DNA of 64,000 nt. Origin: Allobosea sp. OK403. GTDB lineage: Bacteria > Pseudomonadota > Alphaproteobacteria > Rhizobiales > Beijerinckiaceae. Shown piece after piece: positions 19,855 to 27,184 of the stretch. A program made the position numbers and the translations under genes. Numbering within the stretch: position 1 is the first letter of the stretch; every line of letters begins with the position of its first letter. Below the pieces are notes generated by a model that did no database searches, had not been told where the DNA came from, and saw only the letters and a list, made by a program, of their open reading frames with translations. The stretch is from contig NZ_FOQV01000001.1 of assembly GCF_900113835.1 (NCBI RefSeq), forward strand, positions 372,001-436,000, given 5' to 3'.

Positions 19855-21617
19855 GCGCTCACCAGGGGGCCGGGGTTCTTGAGATAGAGCCGGCGGATGG
19901 CGTCGGCCGCCTTGAAGGCGAGTGCGCCGACGGTTCCCGTCGGGTTGTAGCCGGGGTTCTGCGGGAAGGCCGAGGCGCCGACCACGAAGAGATTGGGCAC
20001 ATCCCAGCTCTGCAGATATTTGTTGACCGCGCTCGTCTTGGGATCCGCGCCCATGACGAAGCCGCCGACCACATGCGAGGACTGGTAGGGGCCGGTGTTC
20101 CAGTGCCCGGTCATGGGATGGGCAACCTGCTGGCGCGGGTTCATCGCCTTGGCGATGCCGGCGACCTTGTCGGTGCAGTATTGCGACATCTTCAGGTCGT
20201 TCTGCGAGAAGTCGAAGGTGATGCGCAGCAGCGGCCGCCCGAGCCGGTCGGTATAGGTCGGGTCGAGCGAGAGGTAGTTGGTGCGCGTCGTATAGCTCGA
20301 GGCCTCGCAGCCGATCGACATGGAGCTGAGGTAGTTCTTGACCGTCTGGCGCTTCCAGTTCGAGCCCCAGAGCGGCGTGCCGGGCGGCGTCGGCCGATAG
20401 CCGATCGGGGCCGCGCCGATCGGCGTGACGCGGATGCTGCCGCCGCCGAAGAAGCCTAGGCCGGAATGGTCGAAATTGTCGTTGTTGAAATCGTCGATCC
20501 CCATGCCGAGCGCACCCGCGCCGATGAAGGGGTTGAAGTTCTTGTCGTCGAAGAAGAGCTGGACGCTGTTGGCGGTCTGGTAGGCGTAGTTGCGCCCGGT
20601 CGTGCCCGTCTGGGTTTCTGGGTCATAGGGCGTGCCGACGCCCGAGAGCAGCATCAATCGCACATTCTCGAAGGTGAAGGCGGTGACGATGACGAGATCG
20701 GCCGGCTGCTCCCATTCCTTGCCGGAGGTGTCGACATAGACGACACCGGTGGCGCGCTTGCCGGTGGCGTCGAGCGTCACCCGCAGCACCTCGGAATTGG
20801 TCTGTGCCCGGAAATTGGATTTTCGCGTCAGCACCGGCAGGATGGTGGTGATCGCGCTCGCCTTGGAATAGTTGGCGCAGCCGTAATTGGTGCAGAAGCC
20901 GCAGAAGGTGCACGGCCCCATCGTGATGCCGAGCGAGTTCGTATAGGCCTCGGAGATTAGCGCCGAGGGTACCGGGAAGGGCTTGTAGCCTAGATCCTTC
21001 GCGGCCTGGGCGAACAGGGTCGGGCCATAGGGCTGGCGCATCGGGCCGGTCGGATACTCCTCTGAGCGCGGCCCCTCGAACGGGTTGCCGCCCTCGCGGA
21101 TCTGCCCCTTGAGGTTGCCGGCCCGCCCGGAGAGCCCGGCAAGCTGGTCGAACGCCGTGTAGAACGGCTCCATCTCGCTCCAGTCCGTGCCCCAATCCTG
21201 CAGGGTGAGCTCAGCTGGAATGGCGCCGGCGCCGTATTTCTCGGTGAGATGGGATTTCAGTCGGAACTCCTCCGGCTGGAACCGGAAGGTGATGCCGGCC
21301 CAGTGGTTGCCGGCGCCGCCCGTGCCGTTGCCGGGGTGGAACGAGCCCCAGCTGCGCATCGGCAGCGCCGTCTGCGACGGGGTGTTGCGCGCCGTGACGG
21401 TGTTCTGGGCGGTCTGGAGCATCAGCTCCTGGCGCTGGCTGTAGCGCAGCTCGTCCGGAGCGGAGGCGATGTTGAAATCGCGCGCCGTCTCGCGCCAGGG
21501 GCCGCGCTCGAAGGCGACGACCTCGAGCCCCTGGTCGGTCAGTTCATTGGCGATGATCGATCCGGCCCAGCCGAGCCCGACCACGACCACATCCGTCGAG
21601 GGAAGTTTCGTGGCCAT
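19851..21617 (-). CDS. GMC-family flavoprotein dehydrogenase, catalytic subunit
   Basis: 588-residue FAD oxidoreductase, large subunit of a gluconate-2-dehydrogenase-type complex. The FAD dinucleotide motif is VVVGLGWAGSIIANEL (residues 10-25). NHWAGITFRF follows at about residue 106. The C-terminal active-site region has TGHWNTGPYQSSHVVGG with the expected His/Asn neighbourhood. A Cys group, CTFCGFCTNYGC (about residues 236-247), resembles the iron-sulfur ligands seen in three-subunit FAD glucose and fructose dehydrogenases. No signal peptide is present, as expected if it is co-exported with its Tat-bearing small subunit. The substrate is unresolved: sugar acid, polyol or sugar. Confidence 0.88.
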   Translation of the reverse strand: MATKLPSTDVVVVGLGWAGSIIANELTDQGLEVVAFERGPWRETARDFNIASAPDELRYSQRQELMLQTAQNTVTARNTPSQTALPMRSWGSFHPGNGTGGAGNHWAGITFRFQPEEFRLKSHLTEKYGAGAIPAELTLQDWGTDWSEMEPFYTAFDQLAGLSGRAGNLKGQIREGGNPFEGPRSEEYPTGPMRQPYGPTLFAQAAKDLGYKPFPVPSALISEAYTNSLGITMGPCTFCGFCTNYGCANYSKASAITTILPVLTRKSNFRAQTNSEVLRVTLDATGKRATGVVYVDTSGKEWEQPADLVIVTAFTFENVRLMLLSGVGTPYDPETQTGTTGRNYAYQTANSVQLFFDDKNFNPFIGAGALGMGIDDFNNDNFDHSGLGFFGGGSIRVTPIGAAPIGYRPTPPGTPLWGSNWKRQTVKNYLSSMSIGCEASSYTTRTNYLSLDPTYTDRLGRPLLRITFDFSQNDLKMSQYCTDKVAGIAKAMNPRQQVAHPMTGHWNTGPYQSSHVVGGFVMGADPKTSAVNKYLQSWDVPNLFVVGASAFPQNPGYNPTGTVGALAFKAADAIRRLYLKNPGPLVSA

Positions 21618-21620
21618 GGC

Positions 21621-22370
21621 TCAATCCTTCACGCGCCATTCGGACCGCCCGGCAATGCTGAGCGGGGGTAAATCGAGCTTCTGGTTATGCTTGTCGATGT
21701 AGTCGCGGTAATCGTAGCGCGCGCCGGGGAAGCCGAGCATCCTCCACGACACCATCTCCTTGTTGCCGCCATAGATCGGGTCGGCGAAGAAGCCTTCCAT
21801 GGTGTTCTGCAGGACGAGCGCGAAGAAGGCCTTGGCGTCGACATCCTTCAGCGTGATCGCGCCGGTCTGAAGTTGGGTCAGGACCTGGTCGCGCTGCTCG
21901 GGCGGCAGATCGGCGAAGGCCTTCTGATAGGTCTCGCGGCAATGCGCCTGGAGGCTGGCGAGCCCCAGCCGATAGCGCTGGCGCGGGTCGAGCGGGAACT
22001 GGTCGCCCTGTTCGGGCGTGCCGGGCTGGAACGGCCCCTTCATATAGAGCCGCTCGGACGAGCCGTAGCTGCCGGCGAGCTGGCGGTCGATGAATTCGAC
22101 GCAGCCGGCATCCTTGCCGCTGATGCTCAGCTCGTCCGCCGGGATCAGCCGCTCGGTGATCGCGCCCACCGTGCGAACTTCGTCGGGCGTCAGGAAATAC
22201 CAAGTGCCCGAGCCCAGCGTCTGCGGCGGGCTGGCGTCAAAAGGCTTCCAGGGAGGGCTGCCTGCGATCGTCTCGCCAAGGCCTCGTCCCGTCGAACCAA
22301 GCAGCAGGGCAATCGCCGTCGAGGACAGGAACTGCCTGCGGTTCGGCTGTGCCACCTCAGATGAGCGCAT
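21621..22370 (-). CDS. Gluconate 2-dehydrogenase subunit 3 family protein (Tat)
   Basis: 249-residue small subunit and export escort. The N-terminus carries a twin-arginine-type signal (NRRQFLSSTAIALLLG). Mid-protein features are LTPDEVRTVGAITERLIPADE and a C-terminal YDYRDYIDKHNQK, both familiar from the subunit-3 family. It comes first in the operon, 3 bases before the flavoprotein gene, and would carry the signal-less flavoprotein through the Tat system. Upstream is a scar containing a degenerate second copy of this gene's first codons. Confidence 0.85.
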   Translation of the reverse strand: MRSSEVAQPNRRQFLSSTAIALLLGSTGRGLGETIAGSPPWKPFDASPPQTLGSGTWYFLTPDEVRTVGAITERLIPADELSISGKDAGCVEFIDRQLAGSYGSSERLYMKGPFQPGTPEQGDQFPLDPRQRYRLGLASLQAHCRETYQKAFADLPPEQRDQVLTQLQTGAITLKDVDAKAFFALVLQNTMEGFFADPIYGGNKEMVSWRMLGFPGARYDYRDYIDKHNQKLDLPPLSIAGRSEWRVKD

Positions 22371-22525
22371 GGTGAGCCTGCTTTTCGCTTGCGATCGAAC
22401 GTTGCGGCGCCCGAAGATGCTGCAGTTTGCACTGAGACCAATTCGAATGAGAGAGCCAATTGCGAGCGCCGCTATGCTCTGAACGCATGGCTAGCCAGGT
22501 TTTTTCCGCGTACCTGCGCTTTTGT

Positions 22526-22694
22526 GCGCCGGCCAATGATCCGCGAGACGCTGGATTCATCCCTGGAGCAACGCGAGCGGGATCGTGCTGAAGACCTCGG
22601 GCGGGCCGCGCTCGCAGAACCGAGCAGCAGCGCACGGCTGTCGGCGAGAGGAACTGCCGGCCGCTTGGCCGCATGGATTGGGGTGAGCGCATGA
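22526..22694 (-). pseudogene. Chimeric remnant: subunit-3 5' end fused to M24-hydrolase 3' end
   Basis: Reading the minus strand from 22694, the codons give MRSPQSMRPSGRQFLSPTA, a clear relative of the intact subunit-3 start at 22370 (RRQFLSSTA). After about 65 bases the sequence, in another frame, reads ERGPPEVFSTIPLALLQG and a stop, the same C-terminus as the M24 hydrolase at 25956 (NGPPEVFSTIPLALLQG). About 40 further bases past that stop also match 25923-25960. The rest of both genes is missing. This is a deletion or recombination scar, not a working gene. It fills most of the 355-base gap 22371-22725. Confidence 0.75.
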
Positions 22695-22725
22695 TTTGCC
22701 GATCGTACCGTTCTGCGAAAGTCGA

Positions 22726-23433
22726 TCAGTTGGAGGAGCTGATACGCAAATTGCGGAAGTGAGCAATCGTGCCGGATTCGAGCCAAACCCCAACTCCGCC
22801 ACGCTGGGTCGATCCGAGCTTCAGATCGTTGACGACGAACGCCGGCCGCGGATGGCCGTCGAGATAAAGCTGAGCCCGGGTTCCGGAGACGACGAGCTTC
22901 ATATGAATCCAGCGGCCGGTCGCGATATCGGCATAGGTTTCATATGTCTCGGGAGCTTCCCGGCGCAGCCGGTCAAACCGGAAGGCCGGATAAGCGACGT
23001 ACTGCACCGAGTGGTTCCGCCGCGCTTGATCGTCGGCAATGCTATTGGTCGGCCTCAAATAGACGCTTTCGAATCGACTGGCTTCATCGATCCGGAAGGT
23101 GAGGCCGACGAACCCCCTCGCATAATTCGGGGCGTCGGGCGCGAGCTCGCTGGCGACATCGACCTCGATCGTGCCATCGCTGAAATCGACCGGCAGCCAG
23201 GCCATGAAGTTTCTGTCGCTGAGCGATTCCTTGGTCGGATCCTGATAGGCCGATGACGGCATCGTCAGCTCGAAAGCCGGCGCTCCCCGGAAATCGCTCT
23301 GCCGAAGCGATACCCCCGACAGCCGGAAGTCGCTGGCGACGGCGGACGCATTCTTCGCGATGGAAGCGGAGATGGCGCCGAGCAGCAGCGTTGCGGCGAA
23401 GCCATATTTGGCAACGATGATCATGCTGTTCAT
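22726..23433 (-). CDS. Secreted LamG/DUF1080-like protein
   Basis: 235 residues with a signal peptide (VAKYGFAATLLLGAISASIA). The mature part looks like a concanavalin-type beta sandwich: GTIEVDVASEL, ARGFVGLTFRIDE, FESVYLRPTN, WIHMKLVVSGTRAQLYLDG and GGVGVWLESGTIAHFRNLRI, the strand order seen in 3-keto-disaccharide-hydrolase/DUF1080-like and LamG-like domains. It is probably periplasmic and binds or acts on a carbohydrate or other polymer. It lies 3 bases downstream of the alpha/beta-hydrolase gene, so it is probably the last gene of that operon. No catalytic residues could be assigned. Confidence 0.65.
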   Translation of the reverse strand: MNSMIIVAKYGFAATLLLGAISASIAKNASAVASDFRLSGVSLRQSDFRGAPAFELTMPSSAYQDPTKESLSDRNFMAWLPVDFSDGTIEVDVASELAPDAPNYARGFVGLTFRIDEASRFESVYLRPTNSIADDQARRNHSVQYVAYPAFRFDRLRREAPETYETYADIATGRWIHMKLVVSGTRAQLYLDGHPRPAFVVNDLKLGSTQRGGVGVWLESGTIAHFRNLRISSSN

Positions 23434-23436
23434 GCG

Positions 23437-24435
23437 TCAGCGCTCCAAGAAGGACCGGAGGTCCTTGGCGAACTTCAGTGGGTTCTTGAACATCAGGAAG
23501 TGGTCGCCCTGCTCGGCGGCGGTGTAGACGTAGAGCTGGGCGTTCGGGATCACGGATTGAGCCCAGCGCTGGCTCGGCAGGTTGTTGCTCTCTTCGCCCG
23601 AGAAGATCGCTACCGGCACATCGACCTTGTGGCGGACGACGTCGCGCCAGTCATTCGTCGTATGATCGAACAGCACCCGGCCCATCGCCTCGGGATCGTT
23701 CTTGATGAACGCATTGGCGAAGCTCTCCGAATTCACGAAATGAGGCGAATCCTTCAACTGTGAGCGCAGCAGCGGCTTCATGTCGGTGACCAGATTGTTC
23801 AAAGGTCCGCGGCCGGTGAAACCTGCGACCATGCGTTCCGGCGATGTCGTCGTACCTCCCGCATCGAGGCGCTCCTGCTCGGTCCAATCCTGGTGCGAAT
23901 AGATTGAGACGGGTTCGTCGACGAACACCGCCTTGCGGATCGCCTTCGTGCCGAAGAGATCAATGTAGCTCCACATGACTGATGCACCCATCGACCAGCC
24001 GACGTAATCTGCTGACGCAAGCCTGAGATGTTCGCCGAGCTCCCGGAGATCCATGGCGAACCGAGAGATTCGGGAGCCGAAGGGCACGCGCTGTGACAGG
24101 CCCTGGTTGCGAGGGTCGAGAACGATCACGCGGTGATGCTGGGAGAGCAGGTACATGACATTGATGTATTCGGCGCCGTTGGCTCCCCAACCAGGCACGA
24201 AAATCAGCGGACTGCCTCGTCCTGCCTCCCAATAGGAGAGCTTCGCTCCGTCGCTTGTCGCGAAGGAGTTGATCTGCAGACCGGCGAAGTCCGACAGTTT
24301 TTCCGGGAGTCCGTCGAGCTTGTTCGGGAAGATAAAATCCTTGCCCAGAACCTCGATCGCTGGCGCCGCACGCAGGCCGTGCGGCGCCAGCGCGAAAACC
24401 AGGCCGAACAAGGCTCCCGTGATTGGTTTGCGCAT
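23437..24435 (-). CDS. Exported alpha/beta hydrolase
   Basis: About 332 residues with a signal peptide (KPITGALFGLVFALAPHGLRAAP). The fold markers are LIFVPGWGANGAEY (oxyanion region, about residue 82), the nucleophile elbow GWSMGAS (about residues 147-153), and a C-terminal His in EQGDHFLMFKNP (about residue 312) after SGEESNNLPSQRW. It is likely an esterase, lactonase or haloperoxidase-like enzyme acting outside the cytoplasm. The ATG at 24435 is chosen because upstream codons are low-quality and only this start yields the signal peptide. It sits between the tautomerase and the LamG-like gene in one operon. Confidence 0.8.
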   Translation of the reverse strand: MRKPITGALFGLVFALAPHGLRAAPAIEVLGKDFIFPNKLDGLPEKLSDFAGLQINSFATSDGAKLSYWEAGRGSPLIFVPGWGANGAEYINVMYLLSQHHRVIVLDPRNQGLSQRVPFGSRISRFAMDLRELGEHLRLASADYVGWSMGASVMWSYIDLFGTKAIRKAVFVDEPVSIYSHQDWTEQERLDAGGTTTSPERMVAGFTGRGPLNNLVTDMKPLLRSQLKDSPHFVNSESFANAFIKNDPEAMGRVLFDHTTNDWRDVVRHKVDVPVAIFSGEESNNLPSQRWAQSVIPNAQLYVYTAAEQGDHFLMFKNPLKFAKDLRSFLER

Positions 24436-24515
24436 GTTGATCTCGTTGTCATGGACGAGGCTGCCCAGCGCTGTGCGAGGGGAAGCAGCCGGACAGTTGC
24501 GAAGCAGGTTGCAGG

Positions 24516-24725
24516 CTACGATGCCTCGGCAGCGTCGGCAGGGGGGTGGCCAAAGAGGGAGCCTGCACCGGCCCAGTCGCTGGCCTTCACATCCTCGAAG
24601 ATCACATAGATGTATTGGGGATCGGTCTGCGTGTTGCGAACGATGCTCTCGGTAATCTCGGCGGCGACCTTTGCCTTCTGCGCATGGTCCTTGCCTTCGA
24701 ACCAGCTGACGCGAACGACGGGCAT
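24516..24725 (-). CDS. 4-oxalocrotonate tautomerase-like enzyme
   Basis: 69 residues, the size of a 4-OT subunit. Pro directly follows the initiator Met (MPVVRVSW) and would become the catalytic N-terminal Pro1. Other family marks are the helix KAKVAAEITESIVRNT and the strand YIYVIFEDVKASDWAGAG. It probably isomerises an unsaturated keto acid or hydrates a related compound. It is the first gene of the minus-strand group with the exported hydrolase and the LamG-like gene, and is divergent from the LysR regulator 130 bases away, which is the likely controller. Confidence 0.88.
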   Translation of the reverse strand: MPVVRVSWFEGKDHAQKAKVAAEITESIVRNTQTDPQYIYVIFEDVKASDWAGAGSLFGHPPADAAEAS

Positions 24726-24854
24726 GCGTTTCTCCTAATGAATGGCGTTCAGCTGCGCAGCGCCGGGGCGCGGCCGCCTGTCTGGACATTTAGTGTAGAT
24801 CCTGAGCTGATAAAGGCGCTCAAAAGCGACTATGAGTAGACCAAGAGGATACCG

Positions 24855-25763
24855 TTGCCCGATCAGGATCCCCTTTCCGGTGTAAGCGTGTTTGTTGCCG
24901 CCGCGCGTTCGGGGAGCTTTACGCTCGCCGCGGAACGGCTCGGCCTGACCAAGTCAGCGGTGGGCAAGGCTGTCAGCCGTCTGGAGCAACGCCTTGGCGT
25001 CATGCTGTTCCATCGAACGACCCGATTGACCCGCCTGACGGCGGACGGGGAAGCCTATCTGGCGGCTTGCTCGGCGGCGATCGACGAGGTCGTTGCCGCG
25101 CAATCCGCATTGGCTTCAAACAATCAGATCTTGAGTGGACGGCTTCACGTTGACATGCCGGTAGTGTTCGGCCGACGCGTGATCTTGCCGATCCTCGTTG
25201 AGCTGATCAGGCCTCACCCCGATCTGACGTTGAGCCTGACCTTCACGGAGGCGACCAGCGACTTGTTGCAGGATGATGTCGATCTCGCGATCCGCTTCGG
25301 CGCACTAAGAGACAGCAGCCACCTGATCGCGCGTCACCTCGCTAAGCAGGAGCGGGTGATCTGCGCTTCGCCCGGTTATCTCGACGCCCATGGCGAACCG
25401 AAGACCCTCACCGATGTTCGCTCTCATCGCTGTATCGTAGGCTTGCCGAAAGGGCCGCCGACCGTCTGGTTCATGCGCGAGAATAGTATCGAAAGGCGGG
25501 TGGTGGTGCCGCCGACATATCAACTGAGCGATGGAGACGCGATGGTGAGTGCCGCGGTCAGCGGGCTTGGCCTCGTGCAATTGCCCATCTCGATGGTGCG
25601 AGATCAGCTCAAGGCAGGACTGCTGCGCGCAGTGCTGACAGACCATGCTTGCACGCCGGTCGAAATCCATGCGGTTTGGCCGCGGCAGGCGCAACTCCGC
25701 CCCAGGGTACGCTATGTCGTCGACCATCTCGTCGCTTGTGCGGCAAAAGGCCGTTTGAGCTGA
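24855..25763 (+). CDS. LysR-family transcriptional regulator
   Basis: 302 residues. The N-terminal winged helix-turn-helix (GVSVFVAAARSGSFTLAAERLGLTKSAVGKAVSRLEQRLG, residues 8-47) and the periplasmic-binding-like effector domain are both complete. Translation starts at TTG (24855) behind AAGAGGA (24843-24849), a well-spaced ribosome-binding site. It is divergent from the tautomerase operon, the usual arrangement in which the regulator controls its neighbour and itself from the shared 129-base gap. No clean T-N11-A operator could be fixed by eye. The effector is unknown. Confidence 0.9.
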   Translation: MPDQDPLSGVSVFVAAARSGSFTLAAERLGLTKSAVGKAVSRLEQRLGVMLFHRTTRLTRLTADGEAYLAACSAAIDEVVAAQSALASNNQILSGRLHVDMPVVFGRRVILPILVELIRPHPDLTLSLTFTEATSDLLQDDVDLAIRFGALRDSSHLIARHLAKQERVICASPGYLDAHGEPKTLTDVRSHRCIVGLPKGPPTVWFMRENSIERRVVVPPTYQLSDGDAMVSAAVSGLGLVQLPISMVRDQLKAGLLRAVLTDHACTPVEIHAVWPRQAQLRPRVRYVVDHLVACAAKGRLS

Positions 25764-25955
25764 GCAAAATGATACACTCAAAGCCCGCTGGGCAATGGGC
25801 ATCATCTCCTGTCGATCCGTGCGGTCGCCAGCATTGCGCAAAGCTACGGGTTGGCTGCCTCCAAGAGACAGCCTTGAATCGCGCATCAGCGCCTGTGGAA
25901 ATCCCAGGAGTCCAAGACGCCTAGTGCGCCGGCGATGATGCCCAAGACGCTGAAT

Positions 25956-27170
25956 TCATCCCTGCAGCAGCGCGAGCGGGATCGTGCTGAAGACCTCGGG
26001 CGGGCCGTTCTCGCGCAGGGCGAATGTCTGGCCGACGCCGGCGGCGAGCCCCGTGCGCGTATCGGGGATCATGATGTGGACGAAGAAGACCATGTCGGCC
26101 TCCATCACCAGCGGGTTGCCGGAATAGATCATCGGCGGCACGTCCATCCAGGTCGGGCGATAGGTGCAGCCGAGCGCGTAGCCGCAGGCCGAGAAGCGCT
26201 CCAGGCCGAAGCCAGCCTCGTCGAGGACGCGACGATGGATGTCGTCGAGCGTTCCCAGTTCGCGCCCGGGACGCGCGGCGTCGAGCACCTGCCGCATCGC
26301 CTCGCAAGCGACCTCGTGCTGCGCCTGCTGGCGCGGGTCGAGCTGGCCCAGCACCAGAGTGTGCTCGATGCAGACATTGTAGCGGCAATAGGAGGCGCCG
26401 AGCTCGATCATGAGCTGGTCGGTCTCTTCCAGCATGCGCGGCCCGGCGACGCCGCGGCCATAGAGCGCGCGCGGGCCGGAATTCACCAGCGGGCCGCCGG
26501 CCGGCATGTCGCCGCCGCCCTCCAGCATCGCCGCAACGCCGGCTGCCGTCGGCACGCTGTCGAGCACGCCGGGCCTTGCCTTCCCGGCCATGGCGAGCAC
26601 GGCTGCGTCCGCAAGCTCGCCCGCACGGCGGATATAGACGAGCTCGGCCGGGGATTTGACCAGCCGCTGCCGGCGCACGATGTCGGAGCCGTCGACGACC
26701 TCGGCGAAGCCGCTGAGCGCCGCCTCGACCTCGCGGCTATTGGCGCCGGTCAGGCCATAGGTCGCGAATTCGACGCCGATGCGCGAACCCTTCAGGCCGA
26801 GCTCCTCCAGGATCGCCTTCATCTCGAAGGCCGGGCGCGCGCCCTCGGCGTTGAGCCAGATCCTGACATCGTCATAGAGCGAGGCGACCTGGGCCTGGCG
26901 CAGATCGGGCCGGCGGGTCAGCAGCACCGTGGGGCGCTCGTCGGCGGTGATGATCCCGACCTGGAAGAAGACATAGCCGGCCGTGTCGAAGCCGGTGAGG
27001 TAGTAGTGGCTCTCCTGCGCGAAGACGAGCAGCGCCGAGAGATTCCGCCGCTTCAGCTCCGCGCGCGTGGCGGCGAGCCTGGCGTCGTGCTCGGCCTTCT
27101 CGAAGCGCAAGGTGATGGCCCGGCCGCTGCCGGTGGTGGCGGATACCTCTTGCATCGCCATCTCTTGCAT
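25956..27170 (-). CDS. M24-family hydrolase, DoeA (ectoine hydrolase)-like
   Basis: About 404 residues with the creatinase N-domain (SHYYLTGFDTAGYVFFQ, LLTRRPDLRQAQ) and the pita-bread C-domain. The positions that bind two metals in aminopeptidase P are replaced: LGASYCRYNVCIEHTL in place of an Asp-rich strand, GYALGCTYRPTWMD in place of GHG, and ADMVFFVHIMIP in place of a Glu-containing MVFTVEP. The same changes occur in the ectoine hydrolase DoeA, so a metal-free amide or ring-opening hydrolase fits better than a peptidase. The ATG at 27170 has AGGAG 6 bases upstream; earlier starts run into the ABC gene. It is the last gene of the ABC operon and a paralogue of 32182-33360. Confidence 0.8.
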   Translation of the reverse strand: MQEMAMQEVSATTGSGRAITLRFEKAEHDARLAATRAELKRRNLSALLVFAQESHYYLTGFDTAGYVFFQVGIITADERPTVLLTRRPDLRQAQVASLYDDVRIWLNAEGARPAFEMKAILEELGLKGSRIGVEFATYGLTGANSREVEAALSGFAEVVDGSDIVRRQRLVKSPAELVYIRRAGELADAAVLAMAGKARPGVLDSVPTAAGVAAMLEGGGDMPAGGPLVNSGPRALYGRGVAGPRMLEETDQLMIELGASYCRYNVCIEHTLVLGQLDPRQQAQHEVACEAMRQVLDAARPGRELGTLDDIHRRVLDEAGFGLERFSACGYALGCTYRPTWMDVPPMIYSGNPLVMEADMVFFVHIMIPDTRTGLAAGVGQTFALRENGPPEVFSTIPLALLQG

Positions 27171-27176
27171 CGCCAT
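27147..27176. repeat. 15-bp tandem repeat at the start of the M24 gene
   Basis: CTCTTGCATCGCCAT occurs twice in a row (27147-27161 and 27162-27176). On the minus strand each unit supplies ATGGCGATGCAAGAG, so it duplicates the start codons and gives an N-terminal MAMQE repeat. The number of usable start codons therefore depends on the repeat count. Confidence 0.8.
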
Positions 27177-27184
27177 CTCCTGTC

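Noticed and set aside
25956..27170. Xaa-Pro aminopeptidase or classic creatinase
   Set aside because: Metal ligands of aminopeptidase P are missing, and the motifs around the active site follow the DoeA-like group more closely than creatinase.
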